A stretch of 64,000 bases of DNA from Rosenbergiella australiborealis. GTDB lineage: Bacteria; Pseudomonadota; Gammaproteobacteria; Enterobacterales; Enterobacteriaceae. Location of the stretch: contig NZ_JABBFO010000001.1 in the NCBI RefSeq assembly GCF_018494035.1, positions 476,329 to 540,328 of the forward strand. The letters are read 5' to 3'. The translations under genes were made by a program, and so were the position numbers. Shown here piece after piece: positions 8,928 to 17,347 of this stretch (positions are counted from its first letter, which is position 1; each line of letters starts with the position of its first letter). A model generated the notes under the pieces. It was not told the DNA's origin. It saw only the letters and a program-made list of their open reading frames with translations, and searched no databases.

Positions 8928-9851
8928 ATGAATTTTGCACTGGAAATTTCCGGGCTAACGAAAACCTATGGTAATCAAGTTAACGCATTGAAGGGTATCG
9001 ACTTAACCGTTGAAGCAGGCGATTTTTATGCATTACTAGGTCCTAATGGTGCAGGAAAATCAACGACGATCGGTATTATTAGCTCCTTAGTTAATAAAAC
9101 CTCTGGAAGCGTCAAAGTGTTTGGTTATGATCTCGATAGCGATAAAGTGAGAGCAAAACTACAACTTGGTTTAGTCCCACAAGAGTTTAATTTCAACCCG
9201 TTTGAAACCGTGCTTCAAGTTGTCACCAATCAAGCCGGTTATTATGGCGTAGAAAAAAAACTGGCCCTAGTGCGCGCAGAAAAGTACCTGCGTCAGTTGG
9301 ACTTATGGGAAAAGCGCCATCAAAAATCACGTATGCTTTCCGGAGGGATGAAGCGACGTTTGATGATAGCGCGGGCTTTGATGCATGAACCCAAACTTTT
9401 GATCTTAGATGAACCCACCGCGGGCGTCGATATTGAACTAAGACGTTCTATGTGGGGATTTTTGAAACAGCTCAATGAGTCGGGTACCACTATTATTCTC
9501 ACTACTCACTATCTCGAAGAGGCCGAAATGCTTTGCCGTAACATTGGCATTATTCAGCGTGGCGAGCTGGTCGAGAATACGAGTATGAAAGCATTGCTGG
9601 CAAAAGTGGAATCGGAAACTTTTGTACTTGATTTAGCCCCCCACAACTCAGTTGCAGCCTTAGAGGGATTTCGTTATCAAAATATTGATGCAACTACCCT
9701 AGAGGTTGAGGTTCAGCGTGAACAGGGGATGAACGAAGTGTTTAGCCAGCTATCAGCCCAGCAGATACAAGTGTTGAGCCTGCGTAATAAAGCAAACCGT
9801 CTGGAAGAATTGTTTGTTGATTTAGTCAGCAATACGGGGAAGAGTAATTAA
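8928..9851 (+). CDS. yadG: ABC-2 type transporter ATP-binding protein YadG
   Basis: The ATPase half of an ABC-2 exporter of unknown substrate. The 307-residue product has Walker A GPNGAGKST at residues 38-46, the signature LSGGMKRR near 138, Walker B LLILDEPTAG near 157 and the switch-His motif ILTTHYLEEAE near 190. The start ATG at 8928 lies 5 bases after GGAG and aligns with E. coli YadG (308 residues); an upstream in-frame ATG at 8850 lacks homology. The stop overlaps the yadH start by one base, so the two are translationally coupled. Confidence 0.93.
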   Translation: MNFALEISGLTKTYGNQVNALKGIDLTVEAGDFYALLGPNGAGKSTTIGIISSLVNKTSGSVKVFGYDLDSDKVRAKLQLGLVPQEFNFNPFETVLQVVTNQAGYYGVEKKLALVRAEKYLRQLDLWEKRHQKSRMLSGGMKRRLMIARALMHEPKLLILDEPTAGVDIELRRSMWGFLKQLNESGTTIILTTHYLEEAEMLCRNIGIIQRGELVENTSMKALLAKVESETFVLDLAPHNSVAALEGFRYQNIDATTLEVEVQREQGMNEVFSQLSAQQIQVLSLRNKANRLEELFVDLVSNTGKSN

Positions 9852-10621
9852 TGGCACACTTATATTGGGTCGCACTTAAGCGGCTATGGGCGAAAGAAAT
9901 CCATCGATTTGGCCGTATCTGGATTCAAACGTTAGTCCCACCTGTCATTACCATGACGCTCTATTTTATCATTTTTGGTAATCTTATTGGGTCTCGTATT
10001 GGGGATATGCATGGCTTCACATATATGCAGTTTATTGTACCTGGCTTAATTATGATGTCGGTGATCACCAACTCTTATTCTAATGTAGCCTCTTCATTTT
10101 TCAGTGCTAAATTTCAGCATAACATCGAAGAGTTGCTCGTTGCTCCGGTACCCACGCATGTGATTATCGCAGGTTATGTGGGGGGGGGTGTGGCTCGTGG
10201 TATCTGTGTTGGCGCGTTAGTCACGGCTATATCGCTCTTATTTGTGCCTTTTCACGTCTTTTACTGGCCGATGGTTGCCTTGACCATCTTACTGACCGCT
10301 ATCGTATTTTCCTTAGCGGGATTATTAAATGCAGTTTTTGCACGCAGTTTCGATGATATTAGTTTAATCCCCACTTTCGTGCTGACACCGTTAACCTATT
10401 TAGGAGGCGTTTTTTATTCACTATCACTGCTCCCTCCTTTCTGGCAAGGGGTTTCAAAATTGAACCCGATCGTGTACATGATCAGTGGGTTTCGTTATGG
10501 ATTCCTCGGTATTCAAGACGTTCCTGTGGCGTTAACCTTAGTGATACTCGTGATCTTTGTGGCAGTATTTTATGCCATTGTCTGGGGATTGATTGAGCGT
10601 GGGAAAGGATTGCGTAGCTAG
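9851..10621 (+). CDS. yadH: ABC-2 type transporter permease YadH
   Basis: The membrane partner of YadG: 256 residues, same length as E. coli YadH, with about six hydrophobic segments (for example near residues 28-50, 60-80, 110-135, 140-165, 175-195 and 228-248). The ABC-2 permease stretch FDDISLxPTFVLTPLTYLGGVFYS is plain near residues 165-190. It begins in a TAATG overlap with yadG. The substrate is unknown for the family. In E. coli yadI, yadE and panD follow; here the convergent panC comes directly. Confidence 0.93.
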   Translation: MAHLYWVALKRLWAKEIHRFGRIWIQTLVPPVITMTLYFIIFGNLIGSRIGDMHGFTYMQFIVPGLIMMSVITNSYSNVASSFFSAKFQHNIEELLVAPVPTHVIIAGYVGGGVARGICVGALVTAISLLFVPFHVFYWPMVALTILLTAIVFSLAGLLNAVFARSFDDISLIPTFVLTPLTYLGGVFYSLSLLPPFWQGVSKLNPIVYMISGFRYGFLGIQDVPVALTLVILVIFVAVFYAIVWGLIERGKGLRS

Positions 10622-10622
10622 C

Positions 10623-10651
10623 CCCCCACACTAAGTACCCATAGTGTGAGG
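10623..10651. terminator. Hairpin between convergent yadH and panC
   Basis: A stem CACACTA (10627-10633) / TAGTGTG (10642-10648), flanked by C-rich and G-rich bases that extend the pairing, lies right after the yadH stop and 12 bases before the panC stop. There is no clear T-tract on either side; it may end transcription from both directions. Confidence 0.4.
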
Positions 10652-10662
10652 AGGCCGATCAC

Positions 10663-11517
10663 TCATGCTATGGGGAGTATGACTTGTTGATTATCGATCA
10701 ATCGGGCTTTACCTAACCAAGCGGCCATGAGGATAATGGCCTTGCGGCTCTTATCAGTCAGTGGCATTAAGGTATCTGCATCGCAGATTGCAATACCGTC
10801 AGGCTGCCAACCTCTACATCTTAGGCGCTCTTCTGCGCGGCTAATTAGCGTGGCAAGCTCTTTTTCACCTTGGCTTAAATGCTCAGCCATCCAGTGCATA
10901 GTTTGACTCAATTCAACCGCTTGCAGCCGCTCGGCTTCAGTTAGATAGCCGTTACGGGAACTTAAGGCTACGCCATCTTCTGCACGAACTGTCGGTACGC
11001 CTACGATAGTAATCGGATAATTGAGGTCGATCACCATCTTACGAATAATAGCGAGCTGTTGAAAATCTTTTTCGCCAAAACAGGCAATATCAGGTTGAAC
11101 GATATTGAAGAGCTTACTGACTACCGTACTGACACCTTTGAAGTGACCAGGCCGGCTTGCGCCTTCTAACAGTTCAGATAATCCTGGAACAAACACTGAC
11201 GACTGTTCATCGAGTCCAGCGGGGTAGAGCGTACCCACATTAGGAGTAAACAAAAAATCGGCTTTTCCTTCCAATAGCTGTTGATCATTTTCCAGAGTAC
11301 GTGGATAACGAGCCAAATCATCTGGCCGATCAAATTGCATCGGGTTAACAAAGATAGACACGACAACGACTTCAGCAAGCTCCTTTGCCTTCTCGACTAA
11401 GGTAATATGACCTTGATGAAGGTTACCCATTGTTGGTACAAATGCGATGGTTTTTCCTTGACGACGCGCGTTTGCTAAAGTGCGTTGTAGTCCGGGGATA
11501 TCGTGAAAAGTTTGCAT
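10663..11517 (-). CDS. panC: Pantothenate synthetase
   Basis: Joins pantoate and beta-alanine with ATP to make pantothenate, the last step toward the CoA precursor. The 284-residue product has the nucleotide-binding [10 protein letters not shown] near residue 28 (HIGH-like), [15 protein letters not shown] near 147, and [10 protein letters not shown] near 186 (the family's KMSKS-like loop). It sits 12 bases downstream of panB on the minus strand, an evident operon. The beta-alanine-forming gene panD, which neighbours panC in E. coli, is not in this window. Confidence 0.95.
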   Translation of the reverse strand: MQTFHDIPGLQRTLANARRQGKTIAFVPTMGNLHQGHITLVEKAKELAEVVVVSIFVNPMQFDRPDDLARYPRTLENDQQLLEGKADFLFTPNVGTLYPAGLDEQSSVFVPGLSELLEGASRPGHFKGVSTVVSKLFNIVQPDIACFGEKDFQQLAIIRKMVIDLNYPITIVGVPTVRAEDGVALSSRNGYLTEAERLQAVELSQTMHWMAEHLSQGEKELATLISRAEERLRCRGWQPDGIAICDADTLMPLTDKSRKAIILMAAWLGKARLIDNQQVILPIA

Positions 11518-11529
11518 GAGCGAGACCCT

Positions 11530-12327
11530 TTATCCTTTAAAACTATGTTCTAGGCTTGGGAAGGTGCCGGCAAGAACTTGGCGTTGGTACTCTTCAACAG
11601 CAGCGGCAATTGACCCCGTTTCGGTCAAGAAATTTTTTGCAAACTTAGGCACATATCCTGATGTAATGCCTATCATATCTTGCATCACCAATATTTGTCC
11701 GTCGGTCTGGGTACCAGCACCAATTCCTATAACCGGAATAGAAAGCGCTTCGGTAATACGTTTGGCCAAGGAGAGGGGGATACATTCTAAAACCAGTAAT
11801 TGCATGCCCGCAGCTTCTAGGGTAAGAGCATCGCTTAATAGTTGGTCAGCGTGTTCTTCGGTTTTACCTTGAACCTGATAACCTCCGAAAATATTGACTG
11901 ATTGAGGGGTTAAGCCAAGATGTCCACAAACAGGTACGGCGCGTTCAGTAAGGTAACGAATGGTATCAGCGAGCCAGGCTCCGCCTTCAATTTTAACCAT
12001 GTTTGCCCCAGCTTGCATGACGCGTGCTGCATTATGGCCTGCTTGTTCTTTCGTGGCATAGCTCATAAAAGGGAGATCCGCGAGCAGTAGGACGTTGGGG
12101 GCACCCTGACGAACATGGCGAGTGTGATAAACCATATCATCGACGGTAACTGGAACCGTCGAATCGTGGCCCTGTATGGTCATCCCTAAGGAGTCTCCGA
12201 CGAGTAAAACCGGAATTCCCTGCTCTGCAAATAAGCGCGCAAAGCTATAATCATAAGCGGTCAGTGAGGCGAATTTTTTACCTTCAAGTTTCCACTGACG
12301 TAAATTCTTCAGGGTAATAGGTTTCAT
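11530..12327 (-). CDS. panB: 3-methyl-2-oxobutanoate hydroxymethyltransferase
   Basis: Adds a hydroxymethyl group from methylene-tetrahydrofolate to ketoisovalerate, the first committed step to pantothenate. The 265-residue TIM-barrel protein shows [15 protein letters not shown] near residues 43-57 (Mg2+/substrate site), [22 protein letters not shown] near 133-154 and [14 protein letters not shown] near 198. First gene of a panB-panC pair; about 95 bases separate it from folK upstream, so it may have its own promoter. It links with folK through folate, but that may be coincidental. Confidence 0.95.
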   Translation of the reverse strand: MKPITLKNLRQWKLEGKKFASLTAYDYSFARLFAEQGIPVLLVGDSLGMTIQGHDSTVPVTVDDMVYHTRHVRQGAPNVLLLADLPFMSYATKEQAGHNAARVMQAGANMVKIEGGAWLADTIRYLTERAVPVCGHLGLTPQSVNIFGGYQVQGKTEEHADQLLSDALTLEAAGMQLLVLECIPLSLAKRITEALSIPVIGIGAGTQTDGQILVMQDMIGITSGYVPKFAKNFLTETGSIAAAVEEYQRQVLAGTFPSLEHSFKG

Positions 12328-12422
12328 TTTACACTCTTGTCAAGGATCAGCATGACGCGGAGTTTACATTAACTCTTTCTACTCGGGAATCCCTCCGCGA
12401 ATTTTGCTAAATCCTTAGCGAC

Positions 12423-12905
12423 TTACCAAAGTGTAATGGCAGAGGTGTCGAGTGAAGCGAGGTAATGTGAGACGGTTTTATTCTCACCAATGGTGAGATC
12501 ACCACTCGCAACTTCTGCGAGCGGCACCAGCATAAAAGCGCGATTGTGCATATCGTAGTGCGGCAGTATCAGTCTCTCGGTGTTTAACGTCAGATCACCG
12601 AACAGTAGCAAGTCGAGATCAAGTGTGCGCGGTCCCCAACGCTCATCTTTACGTTCGCGGCCTTGCTCTTGTTCAATACGTTGAGTGTGATCAAGCAACG
12701 CTAAGGGAGATAATGCGGTATCAAGTACGACCACTGCATTAAGAAAATCCGGCTGATCTTGCGGGCCGTAAGGCGGGGTTCGGTAGAAAGACGACGTGGC
12801 GACAAGTGTTGACATCGGCAACGCCGCAAGGGCGTCTATCGCCCTCCGACATTGCTCTAATGGGTCACGTAAGTTACTACCTAGTGCAATATAAACCCTA
12901 ACCAT
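12423..12905 (-). CDS. folK: 2-amino-4-hydroxy-6-hydroxymethyldihydropteridine pyrophosphokinase
   Basis: HPPK transfers pyrophosphate from ATP to hydroxymethyl-dihydropterin in folate synthesis. The 160-residue product has the N-terminal YIALGSNL, the SSFYRTPPYGPQDQPDFLNAVV substrate region near residues 38-60 and the diagnostic RWGPRTLDLDLLLFG near residues 88-102, with catalytic Arg and Mg2+-binding Asp pair. It begins 3 bases after the pcnB stop, so it is co-transcribed with pcnB as in E. coli. Confidence 0.95.
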   Translation of the reverse strand: MVRVYIALGSNLRDPLEQCRRAIDALAALPMSTLVATSSFYRTPPYGPQDQPDFLNAVVVLDTALSPLALLDHTQRIEQEQGRERKDERWGPRTLDLDLLLFGDLTLNTERLILPHYDMHNRAFMLVPLAEVASGDLTIGENKTVSHYLASLDTSAITLW

Positions 12906-12908
12906 TGT

Positions 12909-14321
12909 CTAGCTCTCGTTACGGCGTGGAGCATGGCTTTTAGTTGTACGTTTACGCGGACGGTTGTAGCGTCGACGTTGCGCCGGGTCACTGCCTAAAT
13001 CTTGTAACATTGCGGCCTGATCATTTGCACTCTTGGCTTGGAATTCCGTCCACCAATCGCTTAAACGTTGTAGTTCGACTGAAGATTCCACGCTTGCACG
13101 AAGGACGAGAAGGTCGTAGGCGGCTCTAAATTTCGGAAGTTCCATCAATTTCCAAGCACGTTTTCCATGTCGCCGTGAGATTCGTAACTGTAGTGTCCAA
13201 ATATCACGAATCATAGTGGTGAAGCGTTTTGGAATAGCAATCGCCCGACAGGCTTCATCTAAGGTGTCGTTCATTGCTAAAGCAAAGGCTTCAAAAAAGG
13301 GTAGGCCACTTTCTTGGGCAATTTGTTGTGCTTTTTCCTGTAATGGATACCAATACATCACCGAAAAGAGAAATGCCGGATTAACACGCTGATCATTGTG
13401 CAGTCGATGGTCGGTATTCTTTAGTACTTGCACTAAAATTCGTTCCATTGGGCTGTCGCCACTTTCGGTGAAGCAATGGTGAATTAAAGGAAATAACGGT
13501 TCAAATAAATGATACTTACGCAATAGCGGATAGGTCTGTTCACCGTATCCTGATTGTAAGAGCTTCAATGTCTCTTCAAAGAGTCGAGCTGGTGGAATAT
13601 TCTGTAAAAGTCCCGCTAATTCAGGTATCGGTGCAGCAGTTTCTGGAGCGATTTGCATACCTAATTTGGCGCTAAAGCGGATAACTCGTAGCATCCGTAC
13701 TGGGTCTTCGCGATACCGTGTTTCAGGATGACCAATAAGACGAATAATTCCTTGTTCTAGGTCTCTTAACCCATTGACGTAGTCGCGTACGGTAAAATCA
13801 GCCGCACTGTAATAGAGGCTGTTGATGGTCAGATCACGACGCTGGGCATCGTCTTCAATACTTCCAAAAATATTATCACGTAAGAGCATTCCATTTTGCC
13901 CTTGCTGCGATGTATTACGGTCGACAGCCTCTTCCTGTTCATGGTGGCCACGAAAGGTGGCGACCTCAATCACTTCTGGACCAAACATGACGTGGGCAAG
14001 ACGAAAACGGCGGCCGACTAACCGACAGTTACGAAATAATTTTCGCATCTGTTCGGGGGTCGCATTGGTCGTAATATCGAAATCTTTCGGTTTGTTACCC
14101 AGTAATAGATCGCGAACACCACCGCCCACTAAATAAGCCTCGAAACCTGACTTATTTAGACGATGCATCACTTTCAGTGCATTATCACTGATATCTCGAC
14201 GAGAGATGGTATGTTGATCGCGTGGAATGATCGTTATCGGCGAAGGGACGTCTTCTGCAGAGGTGTTCTCCTCGTCACGCGTGAGGATTTTTCTGCAAAA
14301 TTTAGCGACTCGGGTAAAAAT
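12909..14321 (-). CDS. pcnB: Poly(A) polymerase I, predicted AUU start
   Basis: Adds 3' poly(A) tails that target RNAs for decay. Domains: nucleotidyltransferase core with [12 protein letters not shown] near residue 65 and catalytic [12 protein letters not shown] near 80, RNA-binding [19 protein letters not shown] near 200, and a basic arginine-rich tail ([19 protein letters not shown]). The start is called at ATT (complement of 14319-14321): it yields (M)[10 protein letters not shown], aligning with the E. coli N-terminus, and a GAGG ribosome site sits 6 bases upstream. No ATG or GTG is near; the next in-frame option, a GTG at 14366, has no good ribosome site and would prepend a hydrophobic stretch. 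E. coli pcnB is known to start at AUU. 470 residues. Confidence 0.9.
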   Translation of the reverse strand: MFTRVAKFCRKILTRDEENTSAEDVPSPITIIPRDQHTISRRDISDNALKVMHRLNKSGFEAYLVGGGVRDLLLGNKPKDFDITTNATPEQMRKLFRNCRLVGRRFRLAHVMFGPEVIEVATFRGHHEQEEAVDRNTSQQGQNGMLLRDNIFGSIEDDAQRRDLTINSLYYSAADFTVRDYVNGLRDLEQGIIRLIGHPETRYREDPVRMLRVIRFSAKLGMQIAPETAAPIPELAGLLQNIPPARLFEETLKLLQSGYGEQTYPLLRKYHLFEPLFPLIHHCFTESGDSPMERILVQVLKNTDHRLHNDQRVNPAFLFSVMYWYPLQEKAQQIAQESGLPFFEAFALAMNDTLDEACRAIAIPKRFTTMIRDIWTLQLRISRRHGKRAWKLMELPKFRAAYDLLVLRASVESSVELQRLSDWWTEFQAKSANDQAAMLQDLGSDPAQRRRYNRPRKRTTKSHAPRRNES

Positions 14322-14391
14322 AGTACACCTCAACAATAAAAGTAAACACTGTTCTAAATTAATCACTCATCATAGCCTGTTGTGGAGCATT

Positions 14392-15303
14392 TTAGAATGT
14401 TGATAACACATCTGTAGTAACGAAAGTGTTATTAATTGGGATTTTTGTTCTGTCCCACTGTTCTATAGCCTGATGAATGAGTTGTTCTACGCTGAAATCC
14501 TGCCACTCATCGTTGACGGTTTGTCCTAATGCAGATAACGCAAGAATGAGGATGCGTTGCGGTGATGTGACTGGTAGGGCGGGTGCACGGTTTTGCTTGG
14601 AGAGTTTATTACCAGCCTGATCGAGAGCGAGGGGCAGATGTAGATAATCAGGAATTGGCCAGCTAAGCTGTCGATAAAGCGCGATTTGACGAACTGTTGG
14701 CTCAATTAAATCTGCACCACGCACTACTTGAGTGATCCCCTGATCGTGGTCGTCTATCGTTACGGCTAGGTTATAGGCAAATAAGCCATCACGACGATGA
14801 ATAATAAAATCTTCTTGTGCTAGTCGAAGATCGCAGTTCACGGTGCCGCGTAACATATCGTGAAAATGCATCACGGGAGATCGTTGATAGAATCGTAGGG
14901 CGGCTCCATGGCTATTATGCTGTTGATCGCGACAGCTCCCTAGATAGTAACCTCCGGATTGTTGAATTGATTTTCTCGTACAAGTGCAATAGTAGCTATG
15001 ATGGTGGGAGATAAACCACTGCAATATTTCTCGATAACGAGCATGATGTTGCGATTGCCAACTGACCGAACCATCCCATTCTAATCCATAGACTTCGAGT
15101 TGTTCCAATATCCGCTTAGACGCGCCCTTGATTTCTCTAGGAGGATCAATATCCTCAATACGAACAAACCAGCGGCCTTGCTGTGAACGAGCGTCAAGAT
15201 AGCTTCCGAGTGCGGTCATTAATGAACCGAAGTGAAGGTCACCAGAAGGTGATGGCGCGAAGCGGCCAGTAATGGGAGATTTATGGGTCATAATGGGAGT
15301 CAT
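14392..15303 (-). CDS. gluQ: Glutamyl-Q tRNA(Asp) synthetase
   Basis: A truncated GluRS paralogue that attaches glutamate to queuosine in tRNA-Asp; it lacks the anticodon-binding domain, as its 303-residue length shows. Motifs: [15 protein letters not shown] near residues 13-27 (HIGH-like), a zinc site formed by CTC, Tyr and Cys in the [19 protein letters not shown] segment near 106-124, and KLSKQN near 234 (KMSKS-like). Two starts are possible, ATG at 15303 and ATG at 15291; neither has a strong ribosome site. It lies between dksA (upstream) and pcnB, as in E. coli. Confidence 0.93.
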   Translation of the reverse strand: MTPIMTHKSPITGRFAPSPSGDLHFGSLMTALGSYLDARSQQGRWFVRIEDIDPPREIKGASKRILEQLEVYGLEWDGSVSWQSQHHARYREILQWFISHHHSYYCTCTRKSIQQSGGYYLGSCRDQQHNSHGAALRFYQRSPVMHFHDMLRGTVNCDLRLAQEDFIIHRRDGLFAYNLAVTIDDHDQGITQVVRGADLIEPTVRQIALYRQLSWPIPDYLHLPLALDQAGNKLSKQNRAPALPVTSPQRILILALSALGQTVNDEWQDFSVEQLIHQAIEQWDRTKIPINNTFVTTDVLSTF

Positions 15304-15369
15304 GGCACAGCCACTTGCAAAAATGCAGTGCGGCCGTGCAATAAGGTATATCCTTGGTCAGATGGAAGA

Positions 15370-15825
15370 TTAACCAGCCATCTGTTTTTCACGAATTTCT
15401 GCTAACGTCTTACAATCGATACACATATCGGCGGTAGGACGGGCTTCTAAACGGCGAATACCGATTTCTACACCACAAGCGTCACAAAAACCGAAGTCGT
15501 CATCTTCGACTTTTTTCAGCGTTTTTTCTATTTTCTTAATTAACTTGCGTTCACGATCTCGATTACGCAGTTCCAGACTGAACTCTTCTTCCTGTGTTGC
15601 GCGATCTGCCGGGTCAGGAAAGTTAGCCGCTTCGTCTTGCATATGACTGACTGTACGGTCTACTTCATCCCTGAGTTGATTACGCCAAGCAACAAGAATT
15701 TTCTTGAAGTGTTCCAGCTGGGCTTCGTTCATATACTCTTCGCCCGGTTTCTCCTGATACGGCGCCACCCCAGCGATGGCGAGGATACTCAGAGACGATG
15801 TTTTACGTTTTTGCCCTTCTTGCAT
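15370..15825 (-). CDS. dksA: RNA polymerase-binding transcription factor DksA
   Basis: Acts with ppGpp in the RNA polymerase secondary channel to tune rRNA and amino-acid promoters. The 151-residue product is the E. coli length. The coiled-coil tip has DPADRA near residues 71-76 (the DxxDxA motif), and the C-terminal zinc finger is CDACG...CIDC near residues 114-138. The start at 15825 follows AGGAG by 7 bases; upstream in-frame codons are rejected. A promoter is predicted at 15895-15923. gluQ follows after 66 bases. Confidence 0.97.
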   Translation of the reverse strand: MQEGQKRKTSSLSILAIAGVAPYQEKPGEEYMNEAQLEHFKKILVAWRNQLRDEVDRTVSHMQDEAANFPDPADRATQEEEFSLELRNRDRERKLIKKIEKTLKKVEDDDFGFCDACGVEIGIRRLEARPTADMCIDCKTLAEIREKQMAG

Positions 15826-15894
15826 GGTGCTTCTCCTGGATAACACGCACTATCGATTCCTGATTCCCTTAAGGGGAAAAAAAACAGGGCGCTA

Positions 15895-15923
15895 TAAATA
15901 TCAGAATCTCTAGGGGTTGGCAA
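15895..15923 (-). promoter_or_regulatory. Predicted sigma-70 promoter of dksA
   Basis: Read on the minus strand: TTGCCA (complement of 15918-15923), 17 bases, then TATTTA (complement of 15895-15900) with an extended -10 TG. The leader to the dksA ATG is about 60 bases and contains the palindrome CCCTTAAGGG (15866-15875). Consensus match only. Confidence 0.5.
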
Positions 15924-16007
15924 TTACTGATAACGATGAGTTTTGTGTTCTTGATAATATGTTTATAATAAAAGAGAGAAAAGTCCTTAAAGAAAACATT
16001 TCACACG

Positions 16008-16712
16008 TTATTTAGTAAATGGTATCGGATCCACTAATGTTAACTGTTGATGAGTGACTTGTGCGCGATAAGCGATAACTTCTACGCCAAGCTCAATGGC
16101 CTCATACAAAAGATGAGCATAAGCCGGATCAAGGTGTTGTGCTGCCCTAACTTGAGTAATACCGGTATGCAAAACGGCAAAAAATAATACTGCACGTTTT
16201 CCTTGTTTGACGATAGACATCAATTCCCGTAAATGTTTTTGCCCGCGTAGTGTGATGGTATCGGGAAAGTAACCTGAAGAATTCTCTAATAACGTCACCG
16301 ATTTCACTTCAAGATAACATTGCTCCCCGTCTTTATTTGATAGCACGAAATCAATTCTGCTTTTTTCATCACCAAACCGGACTTCTCGTTGCCAATGTGT
16401 AAAGTGGCTCAGTGACGGAATTTTCCGATGCTCAATAAGTTCTTCAACCAGCTGATTCGCGCGAAGTGTGTTGACACCTATCCAATGATCGTTGGCCGTT
16501 TGCGTTAGCTCCCAGCTACAAGGATACTTACGCGTTTTTGAGGAAGAGAACGAGTACCATACGGTATCACCAGGGGTGGCACATCCAGTCATTGCCCCAG
16601 TATTGGCACAATGAAGGGTGGTTATCTCCCCATTAGGGAGACGAACGTCTGCTAAGAAACGTTTATAACGTTTAATTAATTGAGCCGGCTGGAGTGGGGG
16701 GATAAATTCCAT
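16008..16712 (-). CDS. sfsA: Sugar fermentation stimulation protein SfsA (DNA-binding/nuclease-like)
   Basis: A 234-residue member of the SfsA family, equal to E. coli SfsA in length. The C-terminal half has a restriction-endonuclease-like core, [23 protein letters not shown] near residues 120-142 (Asp and ExK of the fold). The family was first linked to maltose gene expression; its exact action is not settled. It starts in a one-base overlap with the thpR stop (TAATG), so the two are coupled. The dksA promoter lies between it and dksA. Confidence 0.93.
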   Translation of the reverse strand: MEFIPPLQPAQLIKRYKRFLADVRLPNGEITTLHCANTGAMTGCATPGDTVWYSFSSSKTRKYPCSWELTQTANDHWIGVNTLRANQLVEELIEHRKIPSLSHFTHWQREVRFGDEKSRIDFVLSNKDGEQCYLEVKSVTLLENSSGYFPDTITLRGQKHLRELMSIVKQGKRAVLFFAVLHTGITQVRAAQHLDPAYAHLLYEAIELGVEVIAYRAQVTHQQLTLVDPIPFTK

Positions 16713-17287
16713 TAATTATTATTCCCGAAAAGTGGGTAATCATGCTCGGTATTGAGGATAACTCGGCCTTGGTGGTAACGGCTGCTTAGCAACGAAAACT
16801 GTCGGCAATGAACTGGCCAAGAGAAATCCGGTTTGGCGAGTGTCAGTGATGGGTTAGCCTGTCGTAAAAGCGTGATATGTGGGTGGAAAGGTTGAGAAGG
16901 TTGTGGGCAGCCAACTCTCGCTACCCTTGATCGTAATAATTCGGCCAATTGTAATAAACCACGGGGGGCTGGCCGACAACCTACCCAAACCTGTCCAGAC
17001 CGAGACCAATACCCGGCATCATTAAGTGTAAAAGAAAATGCAGGCGGGCGCAGTGATTCCGTCAGCGAGTGTAGTTGCGCGAGCTGTGTCATACTGGGCT
17101 GCGTCATCCAAGCTAACACCATATAAAGATGTTCTTTGGCAACCGGTCTACCTTCATCAGCCGGCAGTGCCGTTGACCGCCAATTGACGATCTGTTCAGC
17201 CACTGTGTTAGGCAGGGTTAAGGCAAAAAAATAGTGGCAGTTGGCAGTTTTTCTCGGAGAAGGCACAGAGTTCCTCATCGTGCTCAA
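16712..17287 (-). CDS. thpR: ThpR/LigT-like 2H phosphoesterase with degenerate first motif
   Basis: The family (RNA 2',3'-cyclic phosphodiesterase, formerly 2'-5' RNA ligase) uses two HxTx motifs. The 191-residue product aligns along its length with E. coli ThpR: FFALTLP near residue 20, [38 protein letters not shown], and the second motif FHPHITLLR near residues 133-141, which is intact. The first motif, HLTL in E. coli, reads YMVL here (Tyr codon complement 17123-17125, Val complement 17117-17119), so one catalytic His and the Thr are missing. Activity is therefore doubtful. The N-terminus is some 12 residues longer than in E. coli, and an internal start is possible. Coupled to sfsA. Confidence 0.88.
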   Translation of the reverse strand: MSTMRNSVPSPRKTANCHYFFALTLPNTVAEQIVNWRSTALPADEGRPVAKEHLYMVLAWMTQPSMTQLAQLHSLTESLRPPAFSFTLNDAGYWSRSGQVWVGCRPAPRGLLQLAELLRSRVARVGCPQPSQPFHPHITLLRQANPSLTLAKPDFSWPVHCRQFSLLSSRYHQGRVILNTEHDYPLFGNNN

Positions 17288-17347
17288 GGGGAAAATAAGA
17301 ACGCGAAACGAATTGATGGTATTATCGTTATAGTATCATAATTTTAT

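Noticed and set aside
11516-11872. A 118-codon plus-strand frame opposite panB
   Set aside because: Antisense shadow of panB, with no ribosome site or recognisable domain.
15864-15878. TTCCCTTAAGGGGAA upstream of dksA, similar to the CueR-like palindrome at cueO
   Set aside because: It lies downstream of the predicted dksA -10, not between a -35 and -10, and lacks the ACCTTCC half. Treated as a leader palindrome, not a copper site.
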